A stretch of 64,000 nt of DNA from Pagrus major. Its lineage: Eukaryota; Chordata; Actinopteri; Spariformes; Sparidae. The stretch spans positions 16,757,466 to 16,821,465 of the forward strand of contig NC_133236.1 in assembly GCF_040436345.1 (NCBI RefSeq), written 5' to 3'. Shown here in pieces: positions 37,795 to 49,600 of this stretch; position 1 is the stretch's first letter, and the number at the start of each line of letters is the position of its first letter. The notes beneath the pieces are model-generated. The model was not told the DNA's origin and did no database searches. It was given only the letters and a program-made list of their open reading frames with translations. Made by a program: the position numbers and the translations under genes.

Positions 37795-38222
37795 CCTCCA
37801 CCAAGGAGATTATCTTTTCGCCCATGTCCATTTGTTTTTTTGTTGGTTTGTCAGCAGGATCAAACAAAAACTGCTTAACAGATTTCCACAAAACCTGGAT
37901 GGAGTATGGGTCTTGACCCAAAATAGACCTCTGCAACTTTTGGTGTGGATCCGGATTTCCAGAATTTTCTTTCACTCGCTTTCTATATGATCGAGCACTT
38001 TCAACATTTTTGTTATTTTCTCAGGGGTTAATGCATGGATCCTGATGAAAAAAAATGTACATAATTTTGTGAGTGGTATGTATCAGTGAGTACAATTGGA
38101 TGCAGATCCAAATAAAAATTCTGATCTGGCAGATTTGAACACATTTTATTTGATATTTGACTTAATAGAATTAAAGGGGACTGCTGGGCCTTGGTGGAGG
38201 TATGCACTCTACTGAGTGCCAT
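37795..38222. repeat. MITE-like repeat with CCTCCACCAAGG termini
   Basis: Left end CCTCCACCAAGGAGATTATC and right end CCTTGGTGGAGGTATGCACT are inverted. Internally it carries TTTGTTGGTTTGTCAGCAGG and GATTTCCACAAAACCTGGAT. I recognise this as a common teleost interspersed repeat. Confidence 0.7.
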
Positions 38223-39889
38223 TTTTTGCAGTCAGTGGAGCAGGATAAAAGATTTGTTCCTCTATGTACTGCACAGTATTCAGCCCTTTTGTCTCTGATC
38301 TCTAATTGTACATGGTGAAACTTGCTTTCTGTGCATTTCACAATAAATTATAAAGCAAAAAAAGGCTCTGATATAAATTAATGACCAATTTCAACAAGGG
38401 ACTTGTGTTGTATCGGGGTGTCAAAATTGTGTTTATAGTAATACAATCACCACTTGCTAAGGCATTCATAAAGTTAGTTAAGAGTGGACCTGTCAACATT
38501 GGACGATTCTGCAAAACCCAATGCCAGTTGTTTTTTAAATTCTTGCTTTCTGTAATATCTGCATATGGTGACAACTGTATGGGTAAGGCCAATAAACAGG
38601 GAAAATATAAATAAAAATGCTTTATAACATAACACATGAGCTCAGACTTGAGACCAAGTCGGCAAATAACTTTGTCTCGCAGGTTCCTTGACTTGGTAGT
38701 CTCCCTCCATCTCTTTATACCCATAAACCCTCATGCTTTTTGTAATTTCCTTTAATCAGATCAGATTAAACGCTTGCTCGTAATGAGCTGCATTCCTCCT
38801 TTTTTCGTGTGAAACCAAGACAGAAGTGTTTTTCTTGAAATGTCTGTTTGACTTAGAGTTTGCATAAAAACCTCTACATTTTCTCTGTTTGCATACTTTG
38901 GACAAGTATGTTTTCTTTAAGTCAATATGTGTGCAAAATTAAGGTCCTGCGAAAGTTCAGTTAGAAGAACTTTGCATGCTAAGGCTTTTAGTTTATATTT
39001 CTTACCATGCTGTTTCGGGGCTTCGGGTGTTGCCAGCAGATATTTGGATAACAGATATCCAGACCAAGATGTCCTCTTCAGTGTGCCTCATTTTGGCTAA
39101 CCCGTATAAACAGACAGAAATTAAAATAAGTAGATAAAAAGATAAATCGTCTTCAGACAATTGTCCAAAGGTTCTGAGATCGCATTTTGGCCAATGTGAT
39201 CTGCCAGTGGTGGACTCGGGATGTTTTGAGGGGCAAGGGGTGAAAAAATGAAAATTGCACCAGCTGTATGTGGTGGGACACCAGCGTGCAGAAAGTCATG
39301 ATACATTTATAGTGAAATAGTTATAAACCCTGGTTTCAATTAAAAACATATGTGATTATAACTACTGCACTTCACCACGTTTTGCCCACTGGAAGGGAAC
39401 CTTAGAGGGCACTTTATCATATTTAATGTACCATATGGGTGTTTAAAGGGCACTTTCGCTTTATTTTTTCTAACATGGGGGCATCATTGTGTTCTGCATA
39501 GTTGATTCACACTCACTTTTTAAGTTCTTCAAGTGATTGGTCATAACTACTTGGATTATAACAGACTACAAACAGAAACTAGAACACTTCCGATAGCAAA
39601 ATCTTTTTCTTTGCCCACAGATTCTGCATTTATATGCAGATATCTGTTAATATTGATTTAAAAAAATGATTACAAAGAGACACTGTGTACCTTTCAGTTT
39701 TGGTGTGCTCCCATAAAGGAGGGGTGGGGGGCCTTTAACATGTCCGTGTCCAGGGGCCCTTGTCTCGTGATTCATACATATATGTTAATGAACAAGCACT
39801 TGAATGTTTGAACAAATACAGGAGATACTGCAACACTTTCTCATTGGTCCTGATGCAGGGCACCTCTCACAAGCAGTTCTCCAGGCAGT

Positions 39890-40150
39890 TTAAAAAACAT
39901 ATGTCTGTGCAATTAGACAAATTCAGGTCAAATAGCTTGAAGTCAATGCTGGAAGTGTAGTTCACGTCAAAAAACATTTACATCTGCACAGTGTACACAT
40001 TACAGTGCATACATTGATAGAACAGTTGGCTCTGCAGGCAGTGTTTGTCCAAACAGGAATCTTGCCAAAGTAAATTTATTTTTCTATATCTATTGCTGTG
40101 CAGGTCAAATAGCTCGAAGTCAGTGCTTGAAGTGAAAAAATGTAGTGCTG
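39890..40150. repeat. Relict third copy of the CRISP 3' flanking sequence
   Basis: CTCTGCAGGCAGTGTTTGTC at 40031 onward and CAGGTCAAATAGCTCGAAGTCAGTGC near 40100 match the 3' flank of gene B (42218-42310) and more weakly gene A (32900-32990). A second partial GGTCAAATAGCTTGAAGTCA lies at 39926-39946. No CAP exon remains here. Confidence 0.55.
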
Positions 40151-40769
40151 TTGCTCACATAGAGCTGACCTTATTATTACCCCATAAATCTAGAATATAT
40201 TTTATGTTCTTCTTCTGTTTGAGGGGTGGAAGTACCAAAAAACCTATTAAAAATATAAAAAAGGAGGTGATGAAAGTGCATGCAAATTGAAAAATGATAT
40301 TATTATATTTATATTATAACTATCAAGTGATTTGATTAATTTGAAGCCGACAGTCTTGATATGATGAAAAACTGACAACGCAAAAATGCCATTTGCTAAT
40401 TAAGCAAAGTGACCCCAAGGGTGGAAGTACTGAAGCAAGAAATACTTGACAAAGTTGAAGTGATGAAAATGCTGAGGAATTCATAATAAAAGTGATTGAA
40501 TGAATGTGAATTTTAAAACAGTGATAAGTGAGTGATAAACTGTCTTTGACACACTTGACTTGATACACTTTTGTACATTTCAAACAGTGTTGCTGTGATA
40601 ATCAGCTGGGATGTTACTTTCCAACATTCATTACTCAATTCAATTCCGAAAGCTTTATTGGCATAAAAGTTTCAAACATTATTTTGCCAAAGCAATAGGG
40701 GTACACATATTTGTAGAATACATAGAAAAACATTAATATAAAACTATCTACATGTATTTCTAATTTAAA

Positions 40770-40789
40770 GTGTGTGTGTGTGTGTGTGT
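40770..40789. repeat. (TG)n microsatellite
   Basis: Uninterrupted TG run of about 20 bases. Confidence 0.9.
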
Positions 40790-41489
40790 AGATGGTGTTT
40801 TATTTTGTATCCCTCAGTTTGTTACATGCAGCACACACTGTGCTAGTAGAATCTTAAGCTTTTGATTCTGATCAAATGTGAATATTGGTATAAATCATTC
40901 AGTTTTTTTCTCATATCATTATATTTTTCACATTTTAAGGGGAAGTTCATCTCTGTCTCTACCTCACCTGTCCTGTAGTGACCACAGACTCATTCCTCTG
41001 TCCTTAGCCAGGACTTGCATCTTTCAACACCTAACTGAACAGCAAGCTTTTTTTTGTTACTTCCACCCAAAATGTCAATCAAAAACCACACCCACTGACT
41101 AACTGATCAAGAATCAAGAACTTGCACACCTTGCCTGTTCGTGAGAGAATGAATCCTACAGAGATCCAGTGCACACGTACACAGGTATTTCTTAAAACTA
41201 AGCTTTTTCTATGTGTTTTGGCCCTCCGAACACACGTAAACAGCATTTCAGGTCACTGTAGACGGCAACACAGTCTGTCCTGATCCTGTCATTTCTGTCT
41301 CCTTTGATTGTGTTTTCTGGGGTTTTGTGGTGTCTTCTTAGTTTGCTGTTTTGCTCATGTGTTCCTGTGCTTCCCCCCTGAACACACCAACACATCTGCT
41401 TCGTTAGCCCTGCCCCCAGTGGTTTTCCCAGCCTATCAGCTCCCTTCCTGTTCTCCTGTTTCTTCACCTCCTCAGCCAGCTTCTTGTTA

Positions 41490-41661
41490 TCGGAAGGTCG
41501 CTTCTTCGATGCCCCTGGTCTGCATGTTGAAGTGTCCTTGGGCAGGATACTCAACCCCAAACTGCTCCTGATGTGCTGGTCTGCACCTTGCATGGCAGCC
41601 ACCGACATCAGTGTTTGAATTACTGTAAGTCGCTTTGGACAAAAGCGTCTGCTAAATGTAA
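41490..41661 (+). mobile_element. SINE body and tail (GTAAGTCGCTTTGGACAAAA)
   Basis: Contains GAAGTGTCCTTGGGCAGGAT, the tail motif GTAAGTCGCTTTGGACAAAA and GCGTCTGCTAAATGTAAAT. This is the conserved central and 3' part of the tRNA-derived SINEs common in fish; the tRNA-like head is missing or degraded. Confidence 0.75.
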
Positions 41662-42353
41662 ATCAGAGCAACACTATTTGAAATAAAATGTCAATCAAGT
41701 TTATCAAATCAATTGACTGTTTATCTCTCTGTTTTTGAATTCATGTTCATTTCATCACTTTTAATATTATCTAATAAGGCTGACTGCCCAAGATCACTGT
41801 CCACCGCATCTTCTGACCATCCAACCTGACCAGCCAGAGAGCCCCAAGGAGAGAAGGAAGAGATCCAGGATGGGAGCAATGCTAATCCGGCTTGGATTTA
41901 TGGCTGCCCCTGACTACTGTCTGGTCGCAGAGAACTGAACTCTCCGCCACAACATTGCCATCTTCTTGCTGCTGTTTACATCCACCTCAACGCAAATTTG
42001 AAAAATGCACTACATGTTTAAATACTGTGTATATAAATGTTGTATATACTATGTCTGTGTAGCATGATGGAGTTACCACCTTGTATTTTGTTACGTAATT
42101 CTATGTTGCATAATGACAAAAAAAATCTACTTCTTGGCCTATAGTTGTGAAATCCAGCTTGTCAAGTGTGTTCTCCTTCCTCCTTATGAGTTGACACCTA
42201 TACAGTCAAAGGGTACCTGGCTCTGCAGGCAGTGTTTGTCTAGAGAGGAACAGTGTGAGAATACATTTCCTTTTCACTCTGTGCTGATAACTGAGCAGGT
42301 CAAATAGCTCTGACTATTAAAAAAGAGGAACACAAGCTTTAATGCTGAGTATG

Positions 42354-42359
42354 TTTATT
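42354..42359 (-). promoter_or_regulatory. Poly(A) signal of CRISP-like gene B
   Basis: AATAAA on the minus strand 44 nt past the stop codon, within GTTTCAATAAACATAC, aligned with the gene A signal. Confidence 0.8.
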
Positions 42360-42402
42360 GAAACTGACTGAAGAGCCAGGGCCGATGTGGACATGCAGGC
42401 AT

Positions 42403-45400
42403 TTAAATGATCTCGTTGGTGCACTTGCAGGAGGCCTGGCACCAATTGGCCACATCGCTGTTGCTGCAGCCCCACTGCTGCTTCAGCTCTGGACAGTTAC
42501 TGTACTTATCAGCATATTTACAGGGGTTGGCTGGAGGAAAAAGAAAATTAGAAAATTAAGGGATGCATAAATAAAAAACACTTAGAAAACATTAAAACAT
42601 AAAAATAACTTCTGTTGCAATTAACACTATTAGAAAGTGTAACAACGTGACTGTAGATGTCATAAGGTTTAACTCAAAGTCCAATAAACCATTCTCAAAC
42701 AAAGTAATTAAGTCTTTCAGTGTTGTATTTGCCACTTACTGCACAGTTTGTTATCGCAGGCACTGCGGCAGTCACCGCAGGTGGGTCCTGACTCGTAGGG
42801 GCGAGCTAACTGGTAGTTTCCACTGCAATTTTGTTCAAAGCATCAAATAACAAACATCAGCAGTGTAAATGTTTGGCACAGCCCATACATGTCTGATATT
42901 ATCTGAGAAGGCAAAATGCTTTTAAATTACTACTTAAAGGTGCAATACATAACACTTGTCAAATTCATATTCAAATACTCAGCATAACGCCACAGTAACA
43001 GCTAACTGCTACCAAGTGTAGCTGCCATCAGCTAGTTTGCTCAATTAGCCAAGCAGCTGGTAGTTCAAACTGCTAGAGTTTGGGTGCTAACGCCATTATC
43101 ACAGAGGCTTTAGAGTGAGACAGGGCTAGTGCGTTAGCATGTTCACTTCAGCATACATCTTTTGCAACACAATACATACCGTCAGAACTGTTGTTAACAT
43201 TCTGTTGTTGATTTTAGTGACGTTTTGAATTTTTTCAACCAGAATTCTTACATATTGCACCTTTAATTACTACACACCACTGTAATTGTGTTCTGTAGGC
43301 TACTCACGGTGGGCAGTAGTGGCAGACGTAGAAGTACTCGTATTGAGCGTTGGGACAGCGGGCAAGAGCACAGCCAACATGGTTGGACCTGTACCAGACA
43401 ACCTGAGCAGAGAACAGCAGATTAAATAGATTTAATTAATTACAGTTTTCAGCAAATTATGGACAAGGTGTATGCAAGTTAGTCAGAGTAACATGTGTTG
43501 TATAAACTGTTACGGAAGTGCACCTGTGTGTAGTGTCCGACCACCCCTCCATTGGTAGATCCGACTCCGTAACGAAAGTCCTTCACCTCGTCGTACCAGG
43601 ACTGGATCGCGTTGCTCCAGGTGTTCTTAAAGCTGGACATGTACAGGTTCTCTCCACAGCCGCTAGCTACAGTTACAGAGGGAAGAGAGATACTTAAGAG
43701 AGTCCTCTTAAAGGGGCAGTTCACCCCAAAATCAAAATACTAGATTGATACTAGATTGTTGTCCTGTGTCTAGATCTAGTTGCCCAGAGATCAGCTGTAG
43801 AAATGTCTACCTTCTCTCGAATATAATGGAGCTACACAATTGTTATACATGTTTTCTGTGAATTGATCAATCTACAAGTTGTAAAGTTAGAGTTACAATA
43901 GTTTGCAACTAAGGCCGCCTGTAAAGACGGACAAGTAAGTAGATGAGTCTCTGTGTTCGGTGTGATGACGTTAAATGTCCCGGACAACCTCTGTGGTCTC
44001 ATTTAGGCATTTGTAAGACAAATAAGCGCTTTATAATTAAATTGTGGGTCATTTAATGATGTATTGTAAATATCTTAAGCCTGTGGTAATCATAGATCTT
44101 ATTTCAGGCATTTAACCGAAGTTCAAAAACCCATTGATTTTGAGACAAGGGAACCTGATGTGCAAAAATGCCATCTAATATCCAGTTTCAGGACTCATTA
44201 CACCAGCACTCTATTGTATATAAATTAGTAAGATTAGCAGACTTTCGGTAATAGGAGGGAACAACCTTTTGCCTTGTCATGATAATGGGTTAACTTATCT
44301 CATTATCTTGGGATAACAAAGCTTGTTTTCTCAAATCTCTGGAAAACTATCCCCTTTTTTCAGGAAAACAAAACAATTATTCAGTGATAATGACATAAAT
44401 AACTGATGATCTTGAGAAAAGAAATATAATCTAATTCCTTATCATGAGAAAATGTAGAAAACAATTTGTTTGACCCATGACCGATTACATAAATTTACAC
44501 CAACTTAAAGTTATAGAAACAAGATGTCCATATAAAAAAAACACAAAAAAAACACGTCATATCGCTGAGAAATTAAGCAATACATATATTTTTTAATTCA
44601 GTCCACGTCTATCATTGTGTGCAAACACAATTAAATTACCAATAATGATTAAAATAAAATAAATTCACTTCCTATTCCTATAATATAGTTTTTCTGTCTT
44701 TTTGATAACACTTTCTCGGATGGTGTTAATCGAATTAATAAATCTAACTGGTGCGACTAAGTGGTGGCATATTTCCATAAGTATCAGTCTGGTAATTGCT
44801 CATACAAATACATTTGTATTTGATTAGAGAAATTACACAATAAACTGACACATGAAACTACTCTTTAAAACCTGCCATGACATTTTATTTACATTGTATA
44901 TGTATTTACTACAAGGACTAATGTTTCCCTGACCTTTTTCTGCCATTAAATACCGTCAATAAAGTGGATACAGAGCCTTAAAATAACTTTTAACATAAAA
45001 CAAAGAGGTGTTATAATGAACTTACAGCTGATCTCTCTGGAGCTGGCAGGACTGTGGTTCATGGAGCAGGTGTCGGCCCATTTCTGAGCGTTGGCTGCAG
45101 CCTCCTTGTTCCAGCTCTGCAGGGAGCAGAGGAGAGATGAGCCATTACACATGTAGCAACTACAGTACATACACCAGAAAATCTCCAAGTGCTGTGTCTG
45201 GAAAATCAGTTTCTTTTACTGATATGCTGCACAAGGGAGAACTTGCAAAATCAATCTAGATCCTGTGAGATATGTTACCATTTCCAACATGTTGCTAGCA
45301 GTAGGCTGAACACCTCTTCTCAGGGTATTATGCTTGTTCACAATCTCAGTCTTATCGGAGGAAGAGACCAGGACGGTGCCTAAATAAACAAAAATAAGAC

Positions 45401-45759
45401 CAAGGAAAAGAAATGAATGAGTGAATGAAAGTGAATGAAAATCCTAAATCTTAGTGAAGATTATGTATGAATAATAATTCCAAACACTCACCCTTCAGGT
45501 ATGGATTTCAGAGATGAGAGAGAAAATAATTCAGTTAATTTATTGCTTATTAGTATAAAGACAAAAAATACTTAATAAATATATAATAAATAATAAAATA
45601 AATATGTTTTAAGATAACAAATATAGACACCATTTAATTCCTATTTGAGAGGCTATTTCATCTACTTACTGCAAAGGGCTCCATCTCCTCCGCCAAGGTG
45701 CCAGGCACCTGGAGAGCAGCAAAAAGGCCCAAGGCACAGAGGAAGCTCAAAGTGTACAT
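42403..45759 (-). CDS. CRISP-family secreted CAP protein B (cysteine-rich secretory protein-like), intact
   Basis: Exons: 45759-45670, an inferred microexon at about 45492, 45379-45279, 45116-45026, 43666-43524, 43402-43308, 42822-42740, 42530-42403. With a 1-nt microexon the product is 243 aa, normal for CRISPs. Signal peptide ([18 protein letters not shown]), then a CAP domain from [13 protein letters not shown] with [30 protein letters not shown]1 GHYTQVVWYRS and CAP2 [13 protein letters not shown] hinge ([14 protein letters not shown]) leads to a C-terminal Cys-rich/ShKT-like domain ([15 protein letters not shown] ... CQASCKC). The metal-site histidines and glutamate of the CAP cleft are present. 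CRISPs act outside the cell; mammalian members serve in sperm and immune settings and venom members block channels, but nothing here fixes the role. Synteny with rhag matches the human RHAG-CRISP2 neighbourhood. Confidence 0.9.
42934..43265. mobile_element. hAT-type MITE in an intron of gene B, perfect 8-bp TSD
   Basis: Starts TTAAAGGTGCAATACATAAC and ends TTACATATTGCACCTTTA. It is flanked by identical ATTACTAC at 42926-42933 and 43266-43273. About 332 bp, no coding capacity. Absent from the matching intron of gene A (34361-34721), so inserted in copy B after duplication or lost from A. Confidence 0.9.
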
Positions 45760-45805
45760 GGTGATGATGTCCACGACTACCAACCTCAGAGAGCCACAGG
45801 TGTGA

Positions 45806-45813
45806 TTTATATA
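45806..45813 (-). promoter_or_regulatory. TATA box of CRISP-like gene B
   Basis: TATATAAA on the minus strand 47 nt upstream of the ATG, aligned with ATATAAA of gene A inside conserved flanking sequence (GAGCCACAGGTGTG just downstream in both). Confidence 0.7.
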
Positions 45814-46419
45814 CAAGGGACCAGACAAACACGTGACAAATGAACACACAAACTCAAGGGCATCCTATCTTTCATAGTGATGATAGGGTTTTGTCAACGT
45901 GGCACCTGTGCAGGGGAGGTTCCTCCTGTAGTGGTTAGTGCCACTGCACCTGTGAATGTTCTGGATGATGTATGGGAAGCTGTAGGTTCATGTTTACATT
46001 GTACATATCTGTTTTTCAACTCTGATAATGGGGCATGTAATATGTTCTGTACATTCTCCTTGTGTGGCAAGGTTATAATAGGAGGCTGTGCGATATCAAA
46101 CGGAACATGCTATCTAAATTAAACTTTGATAATTAAAAGGTTAAACTAAGATTAGGAGCATTGATAAGATTTGAAAACACTACTTGCTCTCCGGTGTTTG
46201 ACAGCTTATGAAGATCTTTTTGGACACAGCAGGCCTGTATGTTCAAATCTTTTCACATGCTGCTGTAAAATACATGATATCTGGGTTGTCAATTTCACAA
46301 ATGGGAAAAATAATCAGTATAATCAGAATTGTGGTGGCAGACTTAATTACTTAAATAAATAACTGCATAGATTGTGTTATCATAATATATTTACCCAAAG
46401 ATAAAAGATAACATTTATT

Positions 46420-46560
46420 ATCTTGATGTCCAGTCCATTCAACTTTAACTTTATAGTCCTCAAGGGAAAATTTGTTTGGCCGCCAGGTGAAACACAGGAC
46501 ATGTGCATTGTTTTACATGAAACATGATAAAATACATAAACATATCGTAAAAAGATTGTG
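46420..46560. repeat. Repeat upstream of gene B, homologous to 37150-37300
   Basis: Holds CAGTCCATTCAACTTTAACT and a TCCTCAAGGGAAAATTTG block shared with the gene A upstream region. It marks either the 5' limit of the duplicated segment or two hits of one repeat. Confidence 0.5.
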
Positions 46561-46599
46561 AAATATCCTGATTGTATATCTGTGCTTAGGAGAAATCGA

Positions 46600-48080
46600 C
46601 ATTGCAGTGACCTTCTAATTTTGACCTTTAATTGTGTGATGTATGTTCTGGTATCATACACATGATGTGACTTTATTTTGGCACGTACGGACTATTTGTG
46701 GAACTTACTCAAGTGCAATATGCTCAGCTGTCGTCATAAAAATTAGATTTTACTTATAAAACATGTGAAGTATGTGAGTTTACTCCTTTGTTGTAAATTA
46801 AACTACCCAAAAGTACATGCAATTAAAGCTGAAATTATTTGTCAGCTGAAAGAAAATTAATAACCAGCTATTTTGATAGACATCAAGTCACTTTTTTAAA
46901 TGTTAAAATGCCAAATATTTCATTATTCTAGGTGTTTTCCCACCGTTTACAGCCTCTTAAAGAAGCCCTCTCTGGATAATTATGTTTTAAGTAATTGTAG
47001 TCCAGTCTTGAAGCTGACATTTTCAATTGGTTTCTTTATCGAATTTTAGAAAAAATTCAATCACGTTTTCACTCTCTACACTGCACTGAGGTTACCTACT
47101 GCTTAGCTCAGCACACAGTGGACCACAATGTCTGAATTGACCATATTCACAGAGCAGCCATGTCCCTCACACATCACACTCCAGGTGGGACGCTCAACTA
47201 TGGTACTGCTGTGCTGTGGTTGCTAACTGTATAAACACAGGGAATCTGACAAATCCTTATCGTTTCACTGTTTCCAGATTGATCAGCAACTGAAAAGACA
47301 ATCCATGATGAAAATCAGGAGAGACATTGGGCATACATTTTTCAAGGTCAAACAACATGTTTGATGACCCATTAGCTTCTGTTAGAAAAAAGCTAACAGT
47401 AGCATCCAGCCAATTTCTAGCTAACATTACTGTTTGATAGTATTACACTTCATGATAGGAAAGGCCTAAACTAGTTCTAAATTATCAACACATATCTTGT
47501 ACACATTTCTTAAAACCCTCCTGTTATCCTTGGGGTCAATTTTGTCATGATCCAGTGTCTTGTTCTTGTTTTTCTTTTATTTTGATATTATGCCCACTGT
47601 CATGATTCAGTGTCTTCTTGTTTTTCCTGTTTTATTTTATTATGCCCTCATTTGTCACTTCTTGCTTTTCAGTTCCTCCTGTGTTTTCCCTCCCAGTGTT
47701 TTTCCGCTTGTTCCCTCACCTGTTCCTCTTCCCTCCTCACTCCACCTGTTCTTGATCCCCTCGTTAGTGTGTCTGTGTATAGTCTTTGTTCTCCCTCACA
47801 GGAGGACACAGGATCTAATCAAACAGTAATGTTAGCTAGGAAGTGGTTGAATGTTAATGTTAGCTAATGAGTTATTAAATATGTAGTTTGACCTCAAAAT
47901 ATGGCCGAATTCCCCTCCAGATTTTCATTGTTGAATAATTTTCAGTTTATCAGGAACCGGTAAGTGATAAAAAACTGCAACACAGCAGTATAACATTATC
48001 CCAGCACTGAAGCTTCGCACACTGAGCACGACGAGAAAAATGGCCACCGTGGGAATAGGGTCAATTTACTGTCAGAAAAA
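46600..48080. other. Intergenic stretch, no gene seen
   Basis: AT-rich, with a pyrimidine-rich block at 47540-47800 (GTCATGATTCAGTGTCTTCT...) that resembles a common fish repeat also hinted at 41310-41480. No supported coding exon. Confidence 0.45.
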
Positions 48081-48084
48081 CTGT

Positions 48085-49600
48085 CTTGGCATCAGTGATG
48101 TGGCTCTGCATGGGCTAAACTCTTATCTGTCAGATATCTGGGAGATGCTTCCTCCACCCTTGCTGCTCTCTTTTGTGGGGTCCCCCAGGGGTCTATTCTG
48201 GGTCCCCTAACTTACCATGTTCTATGTCTATGTATGTCTCTTCAAAGGTGCTCTATGTAAAAATATGAAGCATTTAACATGTATTAATCACTTCTTCACT
48301 GGCCATATATGAACACGGTCGGACTAGGACGAAAACATCACCTCCGAGAAGATGGAAGGAATACAGTACTGAGGCAGTTTTCTTGCTAGATTTTTAACCT
48401 CAGCAAGGACCGCTTACCGAGCAAACGACAGCGACATTTAGCAGCAGTATAGCACTTAATTTAGCAACAAAGCTACCGGTATCTGTCTACCAGGAAACTC
48501 CATAGATCACCTTGATAGTGCAGCTGGCCTCTGTTGTCTTTCTCAGAGGCCGCGTACAGCCCTGGTCCGGAGGTGTTCATTGAGAAACTGCTGGTTATCA
48601 GTTTGTTAGCAGTTATTTTAGTGACAAGTTAAGCTATCTGTCCAGAGTTTCTCAAGGTAGAGCAGCCCGAGGGCAACGGAGGGAAAACCATTTTCTCCAT
48701 AAAACATGACCAAGTATCACCAAAAATTAGTGAATAAAATTTAGTAATCTGTGAGGTCTGGTCCATAGCTTCAAACTCTTCTTGCAACATTCTTTTTATA
48801 CATCCATGGCAGCGTCATAAATTATAGAAGCGTTTATTGAACATCAACATTTTTAATGATTTTCTAAGAACTCTGAAAAGCATTTAAAAATACCTTCAAA
48901 TTGGCTTTTTTGCAACTATTGGACCTGATACAGGCGTATAGGTGAGATATGGAGCAAGACATAGGTGGAAAAAGAAAGAAATTAGAAAGCTAATATTAGT
49001 TTGGAAATGGAGTCTGCTAACGTTAACAAATGCTCGGCTTCTAACATAACACAGTCCCACATAGTTCCTTTAGAGCCTGTTACCACTTATGTTTTCTGTA
49101 TTATGTCCTGTGTCACTAAAATTAAGAATTGGAAGTACAAAAATGCCCTGCAGTTGAATGACCTGACTGAAGTGGTGCAGTCCTGTGCTTTAATCTTACT
49201 TTAATCAAAATCAGGTCATTAATTTCCTCTTCAAATCTAGAAAAGGTTATCCATGTTTATATCTCCTCCAGAATTGGCAATTAAAATGCACTTTACTCTT
49301 ATCAGTAGATACAATATCAAAGGACTGCAACTAATACTAAACACTGCTGCCAGGCTTTTAACACACACCGGAAGAATCAAACACATCACACAAAACATTG
49401 CTGCCCTCTACTGGTTCCCTGTGAGGTCTAGAATTGATTTTCCTTTTTGTTTTAAAGCCTTTAATGGTCAGGCTCCTGTCTGTAAACTTTAATCTGTAGA
49501 ATAACGACCACATTACATATTTATTATTTATAGCAATTAAAGTACTACCTGTGAAGAACAATCCATTTCGATCAAAGCATGAGGTTACAGCAGAGCTTTT
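48085..49600 (+). mobile_element. LINE reverse-transcriptase relic, interrupted by a MITE-like insert
   Basis: 48090-48215 translates to LGISDVALHGLNSYLSD followed by GSPRGLFWVP, a decayed form of the LINE RT 'WF.SYL ... VPQGSVLGP' region. After about 750 bp of unrelated sequence (48240-48990), 49305-49480 reads LQLILNTAARLLTHTGRIKH and IAALYWFPVRSRIDF, the conserved segment C-terminal to RT. Stops and frameshifts make it inactive. Confidence 0.75.

Larger units (their letters stand above)
37301..42350. other. Intergenic interval between CRISP-like genes A and B
   Basis: No further gene seen. Contains a MITE-like repeat (37795-38222), relict sequence of the CRISP 3' flank (39890-40150), a GT microsatellite (40770-40789) and a SINE body (41490-41661). 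Sequence at 42160-42350 is the duplicated 3' flank of gene B. Confidence 0.5.

Noticed and set aside
37574-37975. 133-codon minus-strand frame
   Set aside because: Lies partly within the 37795-38222 repeat and shows no protein family features; a chance open frame.
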